DNA of 47,503 bases from Bryobacteraceae bacterium (lineage in GTDB: Bacteria; Acidobacteriota; Terriglobia; Bryobacterales; Bryobacteraceae), in contig JASHNT010000073.1 of the NCBI GenBank assembly GCA_030041495.1, positions 1-47,503 of the forward strand, read 5' to 3'. Position numbers and translations under genes: made by a program. Position 1 is the first letter of the stretch, and the number at the start of each line of letters is the position of its first letter. The notes below the pieces were generated by a model that did not search any database, had not been told where the DNA came from, and saw only the letters and a program-made list of their open reading frames with translations. Of the stretch, positions 7,836-16,228 are shown piece after piece.

Positions 7836-9035
7836 TTACTGCGAAGGCCCGGCGTTGACGGCCAGCAGCCGCTCCACGGTTTGAGAAAAGTCCTGCTTGG
7901 CTTCGGTGTACTTCTTGCCGCTGGCGGAACTGGGGAAGCCTGCATGGACGTGGGCCACGCGTCCGTCCTTGCCGATAAAGAACGTCGTCGGCCAAGCGTT
8001 GAAATTCTGCATCTGCGGGAGCTTTTCGTTGACTTCGCCGGTCTCCCCCGCGATCAGGACTGTGTAATCGATGCCGTAGCGTTTGGCGAAGGCGCGCATG
8101 CGCACCGGGTCCTGCAACTGGTCCGGCTCCTCGAAGTCGATGCCCACCACTTCGACGCCGCGGGAGCGATACTTCTTGTACATCTCCTCGAGAAATGGAG
8201 CCTCGTCATGGCAGTTGGGGCACCAGCTTCCGAACACATTCAGCACGATCACCTTGCCCTTGAGGCGCGGAGCATCCTGGGAAATCAGCTTCCCGTTGAG
8301 ATCGTTGAAGGCGAAGCGGAACGGCTCAGACGGGTCTTTGACACCGGTATGATCGGCGGGGTCGGTGGGCGGGGCCAGGCCCTTGGCTCGCGCGACCTCC
8401 GGCCGCAGAGCGGTGTAGATCGTTTTGCCATTCATCACCAGATGCAGGCTGCCATCGGCTTGCGGAGTCACCTCCAGCAGAGCCGGCCGGGCACCTGAAA
8501 AATGGCTCAGCGTGAATTTGCCGTCGCGCCAGACGCCGGTGAGCACGCCGGTATCGCCATCGATGCGCAGAATCGACGCAGCGATGGAGGGGCCGTTCTG
8601 GCGCACCAGAAATTGCCACGCCTGCTCGCCCTTAGGGCTGCGGTTGGCGATCTCCCAATCGCCGTCGATATTGGGCGCGCCGGCGGAGGGCGGTGGCGGA
8701 GGGGCATGGGGAACGGCGCTGAATCCGTAGTTGCCGCGAGTGCTGTGGTAGGTCCCTTGGATGCGGCCATCTTTATAGATGGCCTCCAGCCTTCCGGATG
8801 TGTATTCGTAGCTCAGAATCAATGCCCCGTTCGAAAAACTGCCGGAGGTAGAGGGATAGAGCTCCTCGCCATTGAAGAACGTACCTTGGATGCTGGAGCC
8901 CTGCTGCGCAATCTGGAAGCGGCAGGGAACATCCACTCCGTTGGCTTTGACGGTTGCGTCCCACTCCCCGGCGAGCGATTGGGCATAAGCCGCGGAAGTG
9001 AACAAAAGACTCGCCGCGAATAAACGGTATCTCAT
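7836..9035 (-). CDS. Secreted TlpA-type thioredoxin with extended N-terminal domain
   Basis: 399 residues from ATG 9035; a longer reading from TTG 9050 is possible, but GGAGG lies just before the inner ATG. Residues 1-18 are a signal peptide (MRYRLFAASLLFTSAAYA). Residues 20-225 are beta-rich with two similar halves (SLAGEWDATVKANG and DGDWEIANRSP), of unknown role. Residues 235-390 are a thioredoxin fold with the WCPNC active site, VVGIDFEEPD and the cis-Pro region AWPTTFFIGKDG. It likely acts on thiols outside the cytoplasmic membrane. It faces the ald gene convergently and the AHSA1 gene divergently. Confidence 0.88.
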   Translation of the reverse strand: MRYRLFAASLLFTSAAYAQSLAGEWDATVKANGVDVPCRFQIAQQGSSIQGTFFNGEELYPSTSGSFSNGALILSYEYTSGRLEAIYKDGRIQGTYHSTRGNYGFSAVPHAPPPPPSAGAPNIDGDWEIANRSPKGEQAWQFLVRQNGPSIAASILRIDGDTGVLTGVWRDGKFTLSHFSGARPALLEVTPQADGSLHLVMNGKTIYTALRPEVARAKGLAPPTDPADHTGVKDPSEPFRFAFNDLNGKLISQDAPRLKGKVIVLNVFGSWCPNCHDEAPFLEEMYKKYRSRGVEVVGIDFEEPDQLQDPVRMRAFAKRYGIDYTVLIAGETGEVNEKLPQMQNFNAWPTTFFIGKDGRVAHVHAGFPSSASGKKYTEAKQDFSQTVERLLAVNAGPSQ

Positions 9036-9077
9036 CGCAGGGTCCTCCAATTCTTGAGGCTATGGTATCAGGCCAAC

Positions 9078-9097
9078 ATGCAATAGAATGGTTGCAT
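9078..9097. promoter_or_regulatory. Palindrome over a TAGAAT box at the AHSA1 start
   Basis: ATGCAA (9078-9083) and TTGCAT (9092-9097) are perfect inverted arms that end directly at the ATG 9098. The central 8 bases contain TAGAAT (9084-9089), a -10-like box 8 bases before the ATG. This is a plausible operator for the ArsR regulator encoded next, blocking a promoter that gives a leaderless transcript. No -35 box is clear. Confidence 0.5.
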
Positions 9098-9586
9098 ATG
9101 GAAGCACCCAAAATCGTCAAACGGATCCTTCTCAGAGCCCCGCTCAACCGCGTTTGGCGGGCGCTGGCCAACGCAAAGGAATTCGGCCAGTGGTTCGGCA
9201 TGAGGTTTGAGGGCGAGTTTGCGCCGGGAGCCCGGATGCGCGGCGTGATCGTGCCCACTGCCGCCGACCCCGCTATCGCCAAGGCACAACAGCCTTATTC
9301 CGGGGTTCCTTTCGAGATCGTCATTGAACGAATGATTCCGGAGCGATTATTCTCCTACCGCTGGCATCCCGGCGCAGTGGACCCGAACATCGACTATTCG
9401 CAAGAGCCCACCACGCTGGTTGAGTTCACGCTGGAAGACGCTCCCGAAGGCGTTTTATTGACCGTAACCGAATCCGGCTTCGACAAGATTCCGCTGTCTC
9501 GCCGCGCCAAGGCGTTTGAGCAGAATGAATCCGGTTGGGCGATGGCGGTGACTTTGATCGACAAGTATCTGACCCATGCCGCGTAG
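9098..9586 (+). CDS. AHSA1/SRPBCC-family protein
   Basis: About 162 residues. It belongs to the START-like SRPBCC/AHSA1 group: RILLRAPLNRVWRALANAKE, then FGQWFGMRFEGEF, FEIVIERMIPERLFSYRWHP and a C-terminal helix ending TLIDKYL. These small soluble proteins bind hydrophobic ligands and are often encoded with an ArsR regulator, as here (11-base overlap with 9576). The start is placed at ATG 9098 because of the family beginning and the TAGAAT box; an earlier in-frame start at 9062 would add 12 residues. The ligand is unknown. Confidence 0.85.
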   Translation: MEAPKIVKRILLRAPLNRVWRALANAKEFGQWFGMRFEGEFAPGARMRGVIVPTAADPAIAKAQQPYSGVPFEIVIERMIPERLFSYRWHPGAVDPNIDYSQEPTTLVEFTLEDAPEGVLLTVTESGFDKIPLSRRAKAFEQNESGWAMAVTLIDKYLTHAA

Positions 9587-9914
9587 CGCGAATCTGGCCG
9601 TCAAGCTGAAGGACGCCGCGCCGCTCTTCGCGGCCTTAGGAGATGAAACGCGGCTCACGCTGGTAGCGCGGCTCTGCGCGGGTCCCGGGTCGATCAAGCA
9701 GCTTACCACTGGCTCCTCGCTCACGCGGCAGGCGATCACCAAGCATCTTCAGGTTCTCGCCGGTGCCGGGCTGGTCAAGGATGTGCGCCGCGGCCGCGAG
9801 CACATCTGGGAGTTCGAAGCCGAACGGCTCGCCGAAGCGCACCGCTGCCTGGAAGAGATTTCGCGGCAGTGGGACGCCGCGCTGGGCCGGCTAAAGAAAT
9901 TCGTAGAAGGTTAA
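9576..9914 (+). CDS. ArsR-family repressor
   Basis: 112 residues, a winged helix-turn-helix protein: FAALGDETRLTLVARL, LTRQAITKHLQVLAGAGLVK and the wing DVRRGREHIWEFE. No cysteine pair typical of metal-sensing members is evident (one Cys in RLCAG and one in HRCLEE), so it is the type usually paired with AHSA1 proteins rather than an arsenic sensor. It overlaps the AHSA1 gene by 11 bases and probably represses the pair through the palindrome at 9078-9097. Its stop overlaps the stop of the convergent ATPase gene. Confidence 0.9.
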   Translation: MPRSANLAVKLKDAAPLFAALGDETRLTLVARLCAGPGSIKQLTTGSSLTRQAITKHLQVLAGAGLVKDVRRGREHIWEFEAERLAEAHRCLEEISRQWDAALGRLKKFVEG

Positions 9915-11167
9915 TTCTTGGCGAAATACAGAGCCGCGGCGCGCTCCATCTCGGCCTTGGTCATGATCGGTGCACGGCCTTCATAACGGCCGATGGAATG
10001 GAGAATATTACAAATGTCGCTGGGATAGCAGGCGCGCAATTCGGTGCGGCCTTCGCGCAGGCACAGTTTGCGCAGGTATTCGGCGCTGTCCGGCTCGGAT
10101 TGCAAACCGCGAGCTTGCACCACGCGCGCGAAAATCTGGTCGAAGCTGGCCGGGTCCACGGCTTCCACGTAGATCTTGTTGTGAATGCGGCGCAGGAAGG
10201 CTTCGTCGGCCAGATCCGAGGGTTCGAGGTTGGTGGAGAACACCACCATCAGCTCGAACGGAATCTGGAACTTGACGCCGTAGCGCAGGGTCAGATAATC
10301 CACGCGGCGATCCAGAGGCACGATCCATCGGTTGAGCAGGTCGCGCGGCGACATAAGCTGGCGGCCGAAGTCGTCGATCAGCAGAATGCCGTTGTTGGCT
10401 TTCATCTGCAGGGGCGCGGCGTAGATTCCGGAAGCTTCGTCCAGGCGCAACTCCAGCATGCTGGGGATCAGCTCGCCGCCGGTCACGATGCAGGGACGCT
10501 TGCACATAATCCAGCGCTGGTCCAGATCGGGATCGTCGTTTTCGAGGACATGGTGCACCACCGGGTCGTACAAGCTGATGATCTGATTATCGACTTCCAC
10601 CGCGTAGGGAATCAGAATCGCGTCCTGATACACGCGCAGCATGCGTTCCGCCAAGCTGGTTTTACCATTGCCGGTGGGGCCGTAGACAAAGATCGAGTTC
10701 TGCGAGATGATGGCCGGCCCGAGCTGATCCAACATGCGGTCGCTGACCACCAGGTCGGAAAACGCCTGGCGCAGAACGCGCCGGTCCACCTGTACTTTCG
10801 CCGACTGAGCCTTGGTGGCCGCGTAATACTCCCTCAACGAAACCGGACAGGCGCCGGCGTACTGCGAAACCTGGAAGCGTTCGCCGGCCAGTTGCTTGCC
10901 CGCCGAGGAGAGCGTGAAGTTATAGTCATTGCCGGTCATGCCCTTTACTTCCACCAATTGCTGGCCGCGCATGTGCTTGAAAACCGCGTCAACGATAGGC
11001 ACCGACAGGCGGAGGGAGTGGCTCAGGCCGTGCAAACTGGAGTAGCCTTCGATCAGCAGCCGCCGGACCACCAGGTCCATGACCAGCGATTCGGGCACAC
11101 CCAATTGCTCGAAGTTCTGAGGCTGGGCGGGGTTAAACGCGGAGCGGACTGGCGCGAAAGTGGCCAT
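9911..11167 (-). CDS. AAA+ ATPase with N-terminal helix-turn-helix-like region
   Basis: 418 residues. Residues 20-105 look like a winged-helix or adaptor region (VMDLVVRRLLIEGYSSLHGL). Residues 160-390 are the AAA+ domain with Walker A GPTGNGKTS, Walker B GILLIDDFGRQ, sensor-like VVFSTNLEPSDLADEAFLRR and a C-terminal lid. This ATPase type is often found beside Tad/Flp pilus genes in deep-branching bacteria, which fits the cpaE-like and secretin genes on either side. Its substrate is not known. It is divergent from the secretin gene across about 100 bases, so the two may share control. Confidence 0.75.
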   Translation of the reverse strand: MATFAPVRSAFNPAQPQNFEQLGVPESLVMDLVVRRLLIEGYSSLHGLSHSLRLSVPIVDAVFKHMRGQQLVEVKGMTGNDYNFTLSSAGKQLAGERFQVSQYAGACPVSLREYYAATKAQSAKVQVDRRVLRQAFSDLVVSDRMLDQLGPAIISQNSIFVYGPTGNGKTSLAERMLRVYQDAILIPYAVEVDNQIISLYDPVVHHVLENDDPDLDQRWIMCKRPCIVTGGELIPSMLELRLDEASGIYAAPLQMKANNGILLIDDFGRQLMSPRDLLNRWIVPLDRRVDYLTLRYGVKFQIPFELMVVFSTNLEPSDLADEAFLRRIHNKIYVEAVDPASFDQIFARVVQARGLQSEPDSAEYLRKLCLREGRTELRACYPSDICNILHSIGRYEGRAPIMTKAEMERAAALYFAKN

Positions 11168-11268
11168 CAGGATGAGTACCTTCCTCTATTCGGATCTATC
11201 GGCCGGACAGCCGAGCAAGTTTATCTGCACGGAGGGACGCTCGGCCGCGTCACATTTACTTGGGAAAC

Positions 11269-12849
11269 GTGTCGCGTAACATGTTGATTTTGCTAGCCCT
11301 GGCCGGGTTCGTCTTGGCCGGGTTCGTGCGGGCCAGCGACGAAGCCGCAGCGTTGTTCGCGCAAGGCCAGAAAGCGCAGCGCTCCGGAGATTTGCTCCAC
11401 GCCTACCTCCTGTTCACGCAGGCTTCCGAACTCGAGCCGGGCAACTTCGCCATGGCCGCGCACAAGAATCAGGCGGGCGCGCTGCTGGCCAGCACCATGT
11501 CCATCAGCGACGCAAAAACCGCGCCCGATCCAGACCTGGCGTTTCTGGAGCTGATGCGGACCGAGGGTCCGGGTCAATTCGACGAATTCGGACCCACGGC
11601 GCCGGCTCCGCACCTAAACTTTACCGGCGTCAAGAAAAGCTTCGATTTCACCGCCGACGCCAAAACCGTGATCCAGAAAGTCGGCGAAGCGTACGGGATC
11701 CAGATGATCTTTGCGAACGATTGGAACGGGCCGCCGCCGTTTCCCTTCCGCACCGGAGAGCTAGACATGTTCGCGGCTTTCCGTCTGCTGGAGGACATGA
11801 CTACTTCGCTGATTGAGCCGATCGACGGCCGCACGGCTTTCGTGGCTCACGATACGCCACAGCGCCGAACTGAACTGGCTCCCGTGGTGACGGCGGCGAT
11901 CCCCATCCCGGAGCGTTTCGCCGTGCAGGACGCGCAGGAGATGGTGCAGGCAGTGCAGCAGGTGCTGGATATCCGGCGTGCGCAGGTAGATCCAGGGCGG
12001 CGGATGGTGTTTTTCCGCGACACGGAGTCCAAAGTCTTGCTCGCGCGGCGCCTACTCAACGATCTTTCGCGCCTGCGCCCGCAGGTGGAGATCGAGGTCC
12101 AGTTGCTTACGGCGACCAAGGATCACTCGTTGAACATCGGCCTGACGCTGCCGAACTCCTTCGGCTTGGTAAACCTCGGAAATTTTTTGAATAATGCGAT
12201 TTCGCCCGGCGGATTTGCGAATTTCGCCACTTTTGGCGGCGGCAAAACCCTATTCGGTTTGGGCATCGCGTCGGCGCAGGCGTTCGCCAACGTGTCCGAC
12301 AGCCTGACGCAATCGCTCCTCAAGGCCGAAGTGACCGCAGTGGACGGCCAACCGGCCTCCCTCAACGTCGGTTCACGTTATCCGGTTGCCACCGCTCAGT
12401 TCATCGGCGCGACGGCTGCTACAACCCCCACGCCGACCGTCACGTATGAGGATCTAGGCCTGGTCCTGAAAGTGACCCCAACGGTTGAAGGCGACGATGG
12501 CGTGGCTCTGGATGTGGACGCTGGCTTTACAACTCTCGGCGCCACCGCCGCGGACGGGATTCCGTCCATCGCGCAACGGAAGTTTCAGGGCAAGGTGCGG
12601 CTGGCTCCTGGCCAATGGGCCGTGCTGACGGGGCTGATGCAAACCACCGATTCTTTATCGATCTCCGGCATCGCGGGGCTGTCCAGGCTGCCTCTGATCG
12701 GGCATCTGTTCCGCGGCGACACGATCACGCGCGATTCCGACGACACTCTGATCGTGATGAAACCGCACATCATCGGGCTGCCGCCGTGGGATTTCCCAGT
12801 CAGCGAAATGGAAGTGGGGAGCGAGACGCGGCCAATTTCGCTCTTTTAA
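11269..12849 (+). CDS. Type II/Tad-like secretin
   Basis: About 526 residues from GTG 11269; TTG 11260 and ATG 11281 are alternatives. A signal peptide covers the first 22 residues (NMLILLALAGFVLAGFVRA). Residues 25-65 are TPR-like (ALFAQGQKAQRSGDLLHAY). The middle has an N-domain-like part (FDFTADAKTVIQKVGEAYGI). The C-terminal secretin domain shows VTYEDLGLVLKVTPTV, LAPGQWAVLTGL and the hallmark GLSRLPLIGHLFRG. It forms an outer-membrane channel for pilus or protein export. Opposite the AAA+ ATPase; no other secretion genes are adjacent, so which machine it serves is open. Confidence 0.88.
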   Translation: MSRNMLILLALAGFVLAGFVRASDEAAALFAQGQKAQRSGDLLHAYLLFTQASELEPGNFAMAAHKNQAGALLASTMSISDAKTAPDPDLAFLELMRTEGPGQFDEFGPTAPAPHLNFTGVKKSFDFTADAKTVIQKVGEAYGIQMIFANDWNGPPPFPFRTGELDMFAAFRLLEDMTTSLIEPIDGRTAFVAHDTPQRRTELAPVVTAAIPIPERFAVQDAQEMVQAVQQVLDIRRAQVDPGRRMVFFRDTESKVLLARRLLNDLSRLRPQVEIEVQLLTATKDHSLNIGLTLPNSFGLVNLGNFLNNAISPGGFANFATFGGGKTLFGLGIASAQAFANVSDSLTQSLLKAEVTAVDGQPASLNVGSRYPVATAQFIGATAATTPTPTVTYEDLGLVLKVTPTVEGDDGVALDVDAGFTTLGATAADGIPSIAQRKFQGKVRLAPGQWAVLTGLMQTTDSLSISGIAGLSRLPLIGHLFRGDTITRDSDDTLIVMKPHIIGLPPWDFPVSEMEVGSETRPISLF

Positions 12850-12851
12850 GC

Positions 12852-12867
12852 AACTCGCCGGCACAAC
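12852..12867. repeat. 16-base repeat after a stop codon, copy 1
   Basis: AACTCGCCGGCACAAC begins two bases after the secretin stop and recurs at 42250-42265 over the thiE stop. The same context makes a dispersed 3'-end element possible; two copies are too few to decide. Confidence 0.4.
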
Positions 12868-12889
12868 CCGCAGCGGGTGAACTACGCCT

Positions 12890-12938
12890 GGTCGCGGTCG
12901 GCGGAAGCGGCTCCTCCGGCGATTCGAGGGCCGCGACC
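12890..12938. terminator. Possible bidirectional hairpin between convergent genes
   Basis: GGTCGCGG (12890-12897) and CCGCGACC (12931-12938) are perfect 8-base arms, with further GC-rich pairing inside. The hairpin sits between the ends of the secretin and glycosyltransferase genes. No T tract follows on either strand, so it may only block or stabilise transcripts. Confidence 0.45.
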
Positions 12939-12971
12939 GGCCCGGTGCTTCCAACGCGCGCCTTCTATTTT

Positions 12972-14069
12972 TTACCGGCCTTCAAGCGCTTCCCAATACT
13001 GCCGCGCGACCTTCTCCACCGCGTGCTCCGTCCTAATGTGCAGCGTTGCTCTCCGTCCAATCTCTTCGATCGCGGTGCGATCGCTCGCCAGCCACAGGAG
13101 ATAATCCGCCAGCATCGTGTCTTCAGCCGGGCCGGTCTCCACTGCGAGAAACGAATTTTTCGGAAACCGCGTGAGTTCTTCGCCCGAGGTGAAGATCACG
13201 GTCTTGCCGATGCCCATCATGCGAGTCGCAATGCCGGAGGATTCCGCAGCGGCAGGGTAGCGCAGGTTCAAGCACACATCGGCAGCCGAGGCCCAGCGCC
13301 AGAATTCGCGTTCGGGCAGAGCGGGCGCGCGAAGAATGCGCGGATTGGCGGAGATGAGCGGTGCGAGGGCGCGTTCCAGATCCGACGACGAGAAAGCGCC
13401 TTGCACTAGAAGCTTCACGTCCGCGCCAGCCGCCCAGACGCATTCCATCGCGCGCAGGATCGCGCACAGCCGCTTCGACTCGCGCAAATGACCGAACACT
13501 CCCGCGAGCAGGCTGCGCGGGCCGAGGCCTAGCTCGGCACGCAAGCGGATAACGTCGACGGCATCGGGCAGTTCCGGCGGAACGAAAAGATGCGGGATCT
13601 CGATCACGTGGGCTTGCGAATGGTGCCGGTAAACGGCTCGCGCGGCGGCGGGGTTGTGAACGACGATCGCGCGCGAGATCGTGGCCAGACGCTTGAGCAT
13701 CGGGTATTGGAAATAGCGCGGGTCGGCCGCGGACCGGCCGCGGTTCTTCCACAAGTCTTCGGCCAGGCCGCGGTCCCATTCGCCGTAGTTGTAAACAAAT
13801 TCATCGATGTAGGCGCCCTGATCGAGAGTGCCGAGAAAAAAATGATTGAGCACGGCGTCGTGCAGGACGGCTACGCCGGGGTGGGCGACCGCACGCGCGT
13901 AGATTTCGCGATGCAGCAGATTGTTGCCGATGTGATACAGCGCGATGTCGGCTCGGGCGTCGTTGACCGCGACCTCGCCGTGCTTGCGCAGCGCGGCCAG
14001 CAGAGCGGTGGAATAATCCGCGACACCGGTGCGCGCTGGCGGCAAGGGCGAGAAAAATCCGACTTTCAT
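12972..14069 (-). CDS. Glycosyltransferase (GT-B, family 4-like)
   Basis: 365 residues from ATG 14069 (MKVGFFSPLPPARTGVADYS), which is the usual opening; the longer reading to 14210 overlaps yggS and lacks homology. Two Rossmann halves are visible: GVAVLHDAVLNHFFLG in the acceptor half, and VFGHLRESKRL plus LNLRYPAAAESSGIATRMMGIGK near residues 280-305 in the sugar-nucleotide half, with the ES pair. It probably transfers a sugar to a glycan or lipid in the cytoplasm. It is the last of four minus-strand genes, 10 bases after yggS. The substrate is unknown. Confidence 0.82.
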   Translation of the reverse strand: MKVGFFSPLPPARTGVADYSTALLAALRKHGEVAVNDARADIALYHIGNNLLHREIYARAVAHPGVAVLHDAVLNHFFLGTLDQGAYIDEFVYNYGEWDRGLAEDLWKNRGRSAADPRYFQYPMLKRLATISRAIVVHNPAAARAVYRHHSQAHVIEIPHLFVPPELPDAVDVIRLRAELGLGPRSLLAGVFGHLRESKRLCAILRAMECVWAAGADVKLLVQGAFSSSDLERALAPLISANPRILRAPALPEREFWRWASAADVCLNLRYPAAAESSGIATRMMGIGKTVIFTSGEELTRFPKNSFLAVETGPAEDTMLADYLLWLASDRTAIEEIGRRATLHIRTEHAVEKVARQYWEALEGR

Positions 14070-14079
14070 GCGGACTGTT

Positions 14080-14754
14080 TCATGCAGAATGAGGGGCCGC
14101 CTTCGGACGCGGACCGAACAGCGCCGTTCCGACGCGGATGTGGGTCGCGCCTTCCTCGATGGCGGCTTCGAAATCGTGCGACATGCCCATGGACAGTTTT
14201 GCGAGGCCATGCATGCGGGCCAATTCCGCCAAGCGCCGGAAATACGGCCTGGTGACTTCCTGATCTTCGCTCCAGGGAGGAATGGTCATCAGGCCCGTGA
14301 GGGTCAGATTGGGGCAAGCTCGAATGGCGTTGATGAGGTTGGGCAGATCTTCGGGCGCAGCGCCTTCTTTCGATTCCTCACCCGAGAGTTTCACTTCGAT
14401 CATCACTTCCAGCTTGCGCCCTATGCCGTCCAGACGCCGCGCTAGTTTTTCGGAATCGACCGTTTCAATGACCTGGAAAATTTCTGAAGCTACGCGAGCT
14501 TTGTTGGATTGCAGATGTCCGATCAAATGAAACTTCGCCTCGGTGAGTGAGGCGAGCGCCGGGTGCTTCGCCTCGAACTCTTGCACATAGTTTTCGCCGA
14601 ACAGGCGCAGGCCGAGCCGGTACGCCTCGCAGACGATTTCGGCGGGAAATTTTTTCGTGACGGCGACCAGGGCGATATCGGAACGCTTGCGCCCGGCGCG
14701 CTCCACGGCGCGATGAATCCGCTCTTCGACTTCTTCCAGACGTTCTTTGAGCAT
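14080..14754 (-). CDS. yggS: YggS/PLPBP-family pyridoxal-phosphate homeostasis protein
   Basis: 224 residues, the normal length. It is a single-domain alanine-racemase-fold PLP carrier that keeps vitamin B6 balance in the cytoplasm. Seen are the PLP-Lys region ALVAVTKKFPAE, FGENYVQEFEAKH, FHLIGHLQSNKA, LSMGMSHDFEAAIEEG and the closing THIRVGTALFGPR. It lies 18 bases after the hydrolase and 10 before the glycosyltransferase on the same strand, so the four are likely one transcript. Confidence 0.95.
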   Translation of the reverse strand: MLKERLEEVEERIHRAVERAGRKRSDIALVAVTKKFPAEIVCEAYRLGLRLFGENYVQEFEAKHPALASLTEAKFHLIGHLQSNKARVASEIFQVIETVDSEKLARRLDGIGRKLEVMIEVKLSGEESKEGAAPEDLPNLINAIRACPNLTLTGLMTIPPWSEDQEVTRPYFRRLAELARMHGLAKLSMGMSHDFEAAIEEGATHIRVGTALFGPRPKAAPHSA

Positions 14755-14772
14755 GAGTTATGCCAGTATCAC

Positions 14773-15432
14773 TCACTCATGATCGCCCAGAACCATCACT
14801 TCCGACAAAGCCGCGGGGAGCGAAGGCGCGATCGACGGAGGCACGCCATGCGGCGCACCCTGAACGGCGATCAAACGAGTGCGCGCGGGGATCAGACGCA
14901 AGGCTTCCTCCAGCTCTGCGATGCTACCGAAGGGATCGCGGGTGCCGTGAACGAAGAGCCCGGGCGTGCGGAGATCCGGGAAGTGAGCCGTGCGAGGTTT
15001 TTCCGCTTCGCCGGGAGGGTGCAGCGGATAAGAGAGCAGCAGCAGCGCCCGAGCGGCGGCGGGATGCTCCGTAGCGACCATCGAGCACTGCCTTCCTCCA
15101 TAAGAATGTCCGGCGAGGCACAGCGGGACTCCCGGCGCGAGCTTGCGCAACTCCTCCGCGGCGCGGCGGATGCCGTCGCGATCCTTGGAACCATTACCGC
15201 GCGGAGGGCCGCTCGAACGCTCCTGACGATAGGGCAAATCGCCGCGAAGCACCAGCCATCCGGCACTCGCGAATGCCTCGGCGACGGCTTTCAACAGCGG
15301 AGCCTGGCAGTTCGACCCAGCGCCGTGAAAGAGCGCCATCGCGGCACGCGGCCCGGCATCGCTTGAACCTTCCGGTTCGTGTAGGTAACCGCGCACCAGT
15401 TCGCGCTCAAATACTTTCGAGGTCAATTTCAC
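14773..15432 (-). CDS. Alpha/beta hydrolase (dienelactone-hydrolase/Tex30-like)
   Basis: 219 residues from GTG 15432, chosen because GGGGAAGG precedes it and the earlier residues are a shadow of the upstream gene. The catalytic set is visible: oxyanion FHGAGSN, nucleophile Ser in GHSYGGRQ, Asp in HGTRDPFGS and His in GAPHG. Its small size and the GAGSN/GHSYGG pattern match KANL3/Tex30-like cytoplasmic hydrolases. It starts 26 bases inside the Cas6-like gene, so the two are coupled. The substrate cannot be told from sequence. Confidence 0.85.
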   Translation of the reverse strand: MKLTSKVFERELVRGYLHEPEGSSDAGPRAAMALFHGAGSNCQAPLLKAVAEAFASAGWLVLRGDLPYRQERSSGPPRGNGSKDRDGIRRAAEELRKLAPGVPLCLAGHSYGGRQCSMVATEHPAAARALLLLSYPLHPPGEAEKPRTAHFPDLRTPGLFVHGTRDPFGSIAELEEALRLIPARTRLIAVQGAPHGVPPSIAPSLPAALSEVMVLGDHE

Positions 15433-16228
15433 CCTTCCCCCAGACCGTCTGCCGCCCGACGCCAGTCCAGCGCGCGATTTCAAGATATGGGATGAACTCG
15501 GCCAGATCACCCTCGTATTCGGCGATCCCGATGAATCCGCCGAGCGAATGGCGCTGGCCGGTGGACCGGCTGAGACGCTCCGCCTGCACATGGTGAAGCT
15601 TGCAGTAACTCATGCCGATCGCGGCCGCGCGCGCTGCCATGGCGGCAAAATCGATCTCGAGCGGGCCGCGGCCGTAGAGCGAGCGGAGAGTGCTGATGCG
15701 ATCCCGGATGCGGGCGAAAAGAACGGCGAATTCGGGATAGTCCGAGGGCTTTAGCCCGGTGGGCGTGAGGAAGCGCACGCGTATGCGCGACACCGGATGG
15801 GGCGGAGCTTCGAGGCTCAGCCGTAACGGCGCGATTCCCTCAATTCCGATGCAATCGGAGGACACCGCAGCGCACAGAGCGTCGCGGAGTTGATCGAAGG
15901 GAGGTTCGCGACTTTGAAACAGATTGACGCCGATCTCGAAGCGCTCGCCGGGAGCGAAGCGCGTTCCCTCCAGATGCCTCACACGCAGGACAAAGGGCCG
16001 CGGAGCATCGCGCAGTCCGCTGGGGCCGGAGCTGGCGTGCGGGGCAAAAAGCGTCTGGTACAGTCCCACGCTGCTTCGCCGCAGAGCCTTGCCCAGCCGG
16101 CCGCGCAACAGATTCGCCGTCGCGCCCGGCGGGAATTCGAGCGCAGCTCGCGCGATCATGCGGTAGCGCAGCGGGTACAGCTCGAAAGTCTGTACGCTAG
16201 AGGGACTAATGATCACGCTTGAGGACAT
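15407..16228 (-). CDS. Orphan Cas6-like RAMP endoribonuclease
   Basis: About 273 residues. The RAMP pattern is clear: FELYPLRYRMIARAALEFPP, then ANLLRGRLGKALRR at the N-terminus, and near the C-terminus SYCKLHHVQAERLSRSTG, GGFIGIAEYEGDLAEFIPYL and the glycine-rich loop GVGRQTVWGKGEI. Cas6 cuts CRISPR precursor RNA, but no array or other cas gene is in the window. The start is uncertain: ATG 16228 (used here) or GTG 16216 overlaps the divergent ilvA start at 16209; ATG 16159 would cut the family opening. It is first in an operon with a hydrolase, yggS and a glycosyltransferase. Confidence 0.78.
   Translation of the reverse strand: MSSSVIISPSSVQTFELYPLRYRMIARAALEFPPGATANLLRGRLGKALRRSSVGLYQTLFAPHASSGPSGLRDAPRPFVLRVRHLEGTRFAPGERFEIGVNLFQSREPPFDQLRDALCAAVSSDCIGIEGIAPLRLSLEAPPHPVSRIRVRFLTPTGLKPSDYPEFAVLFARIRDRISTLRSLYGRGPLEIDFAAMAARAAAIGMSYCKLHHVQAERLSRSTGQRHSLGGFIGIAEYEGDLAEFIPYLEIARWTGVGRQTVWGKGEIDLESI

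Noticed and set aside
9869-11287. Long plus-strand frame opposite the AAA+ ATPase (over 470 codons)
   Set aside because: Histidine/valine/glutamine-rich translation typical of antisense shadows in high-GC DNA; the minus-strand ATPase has clear Walker motifs.
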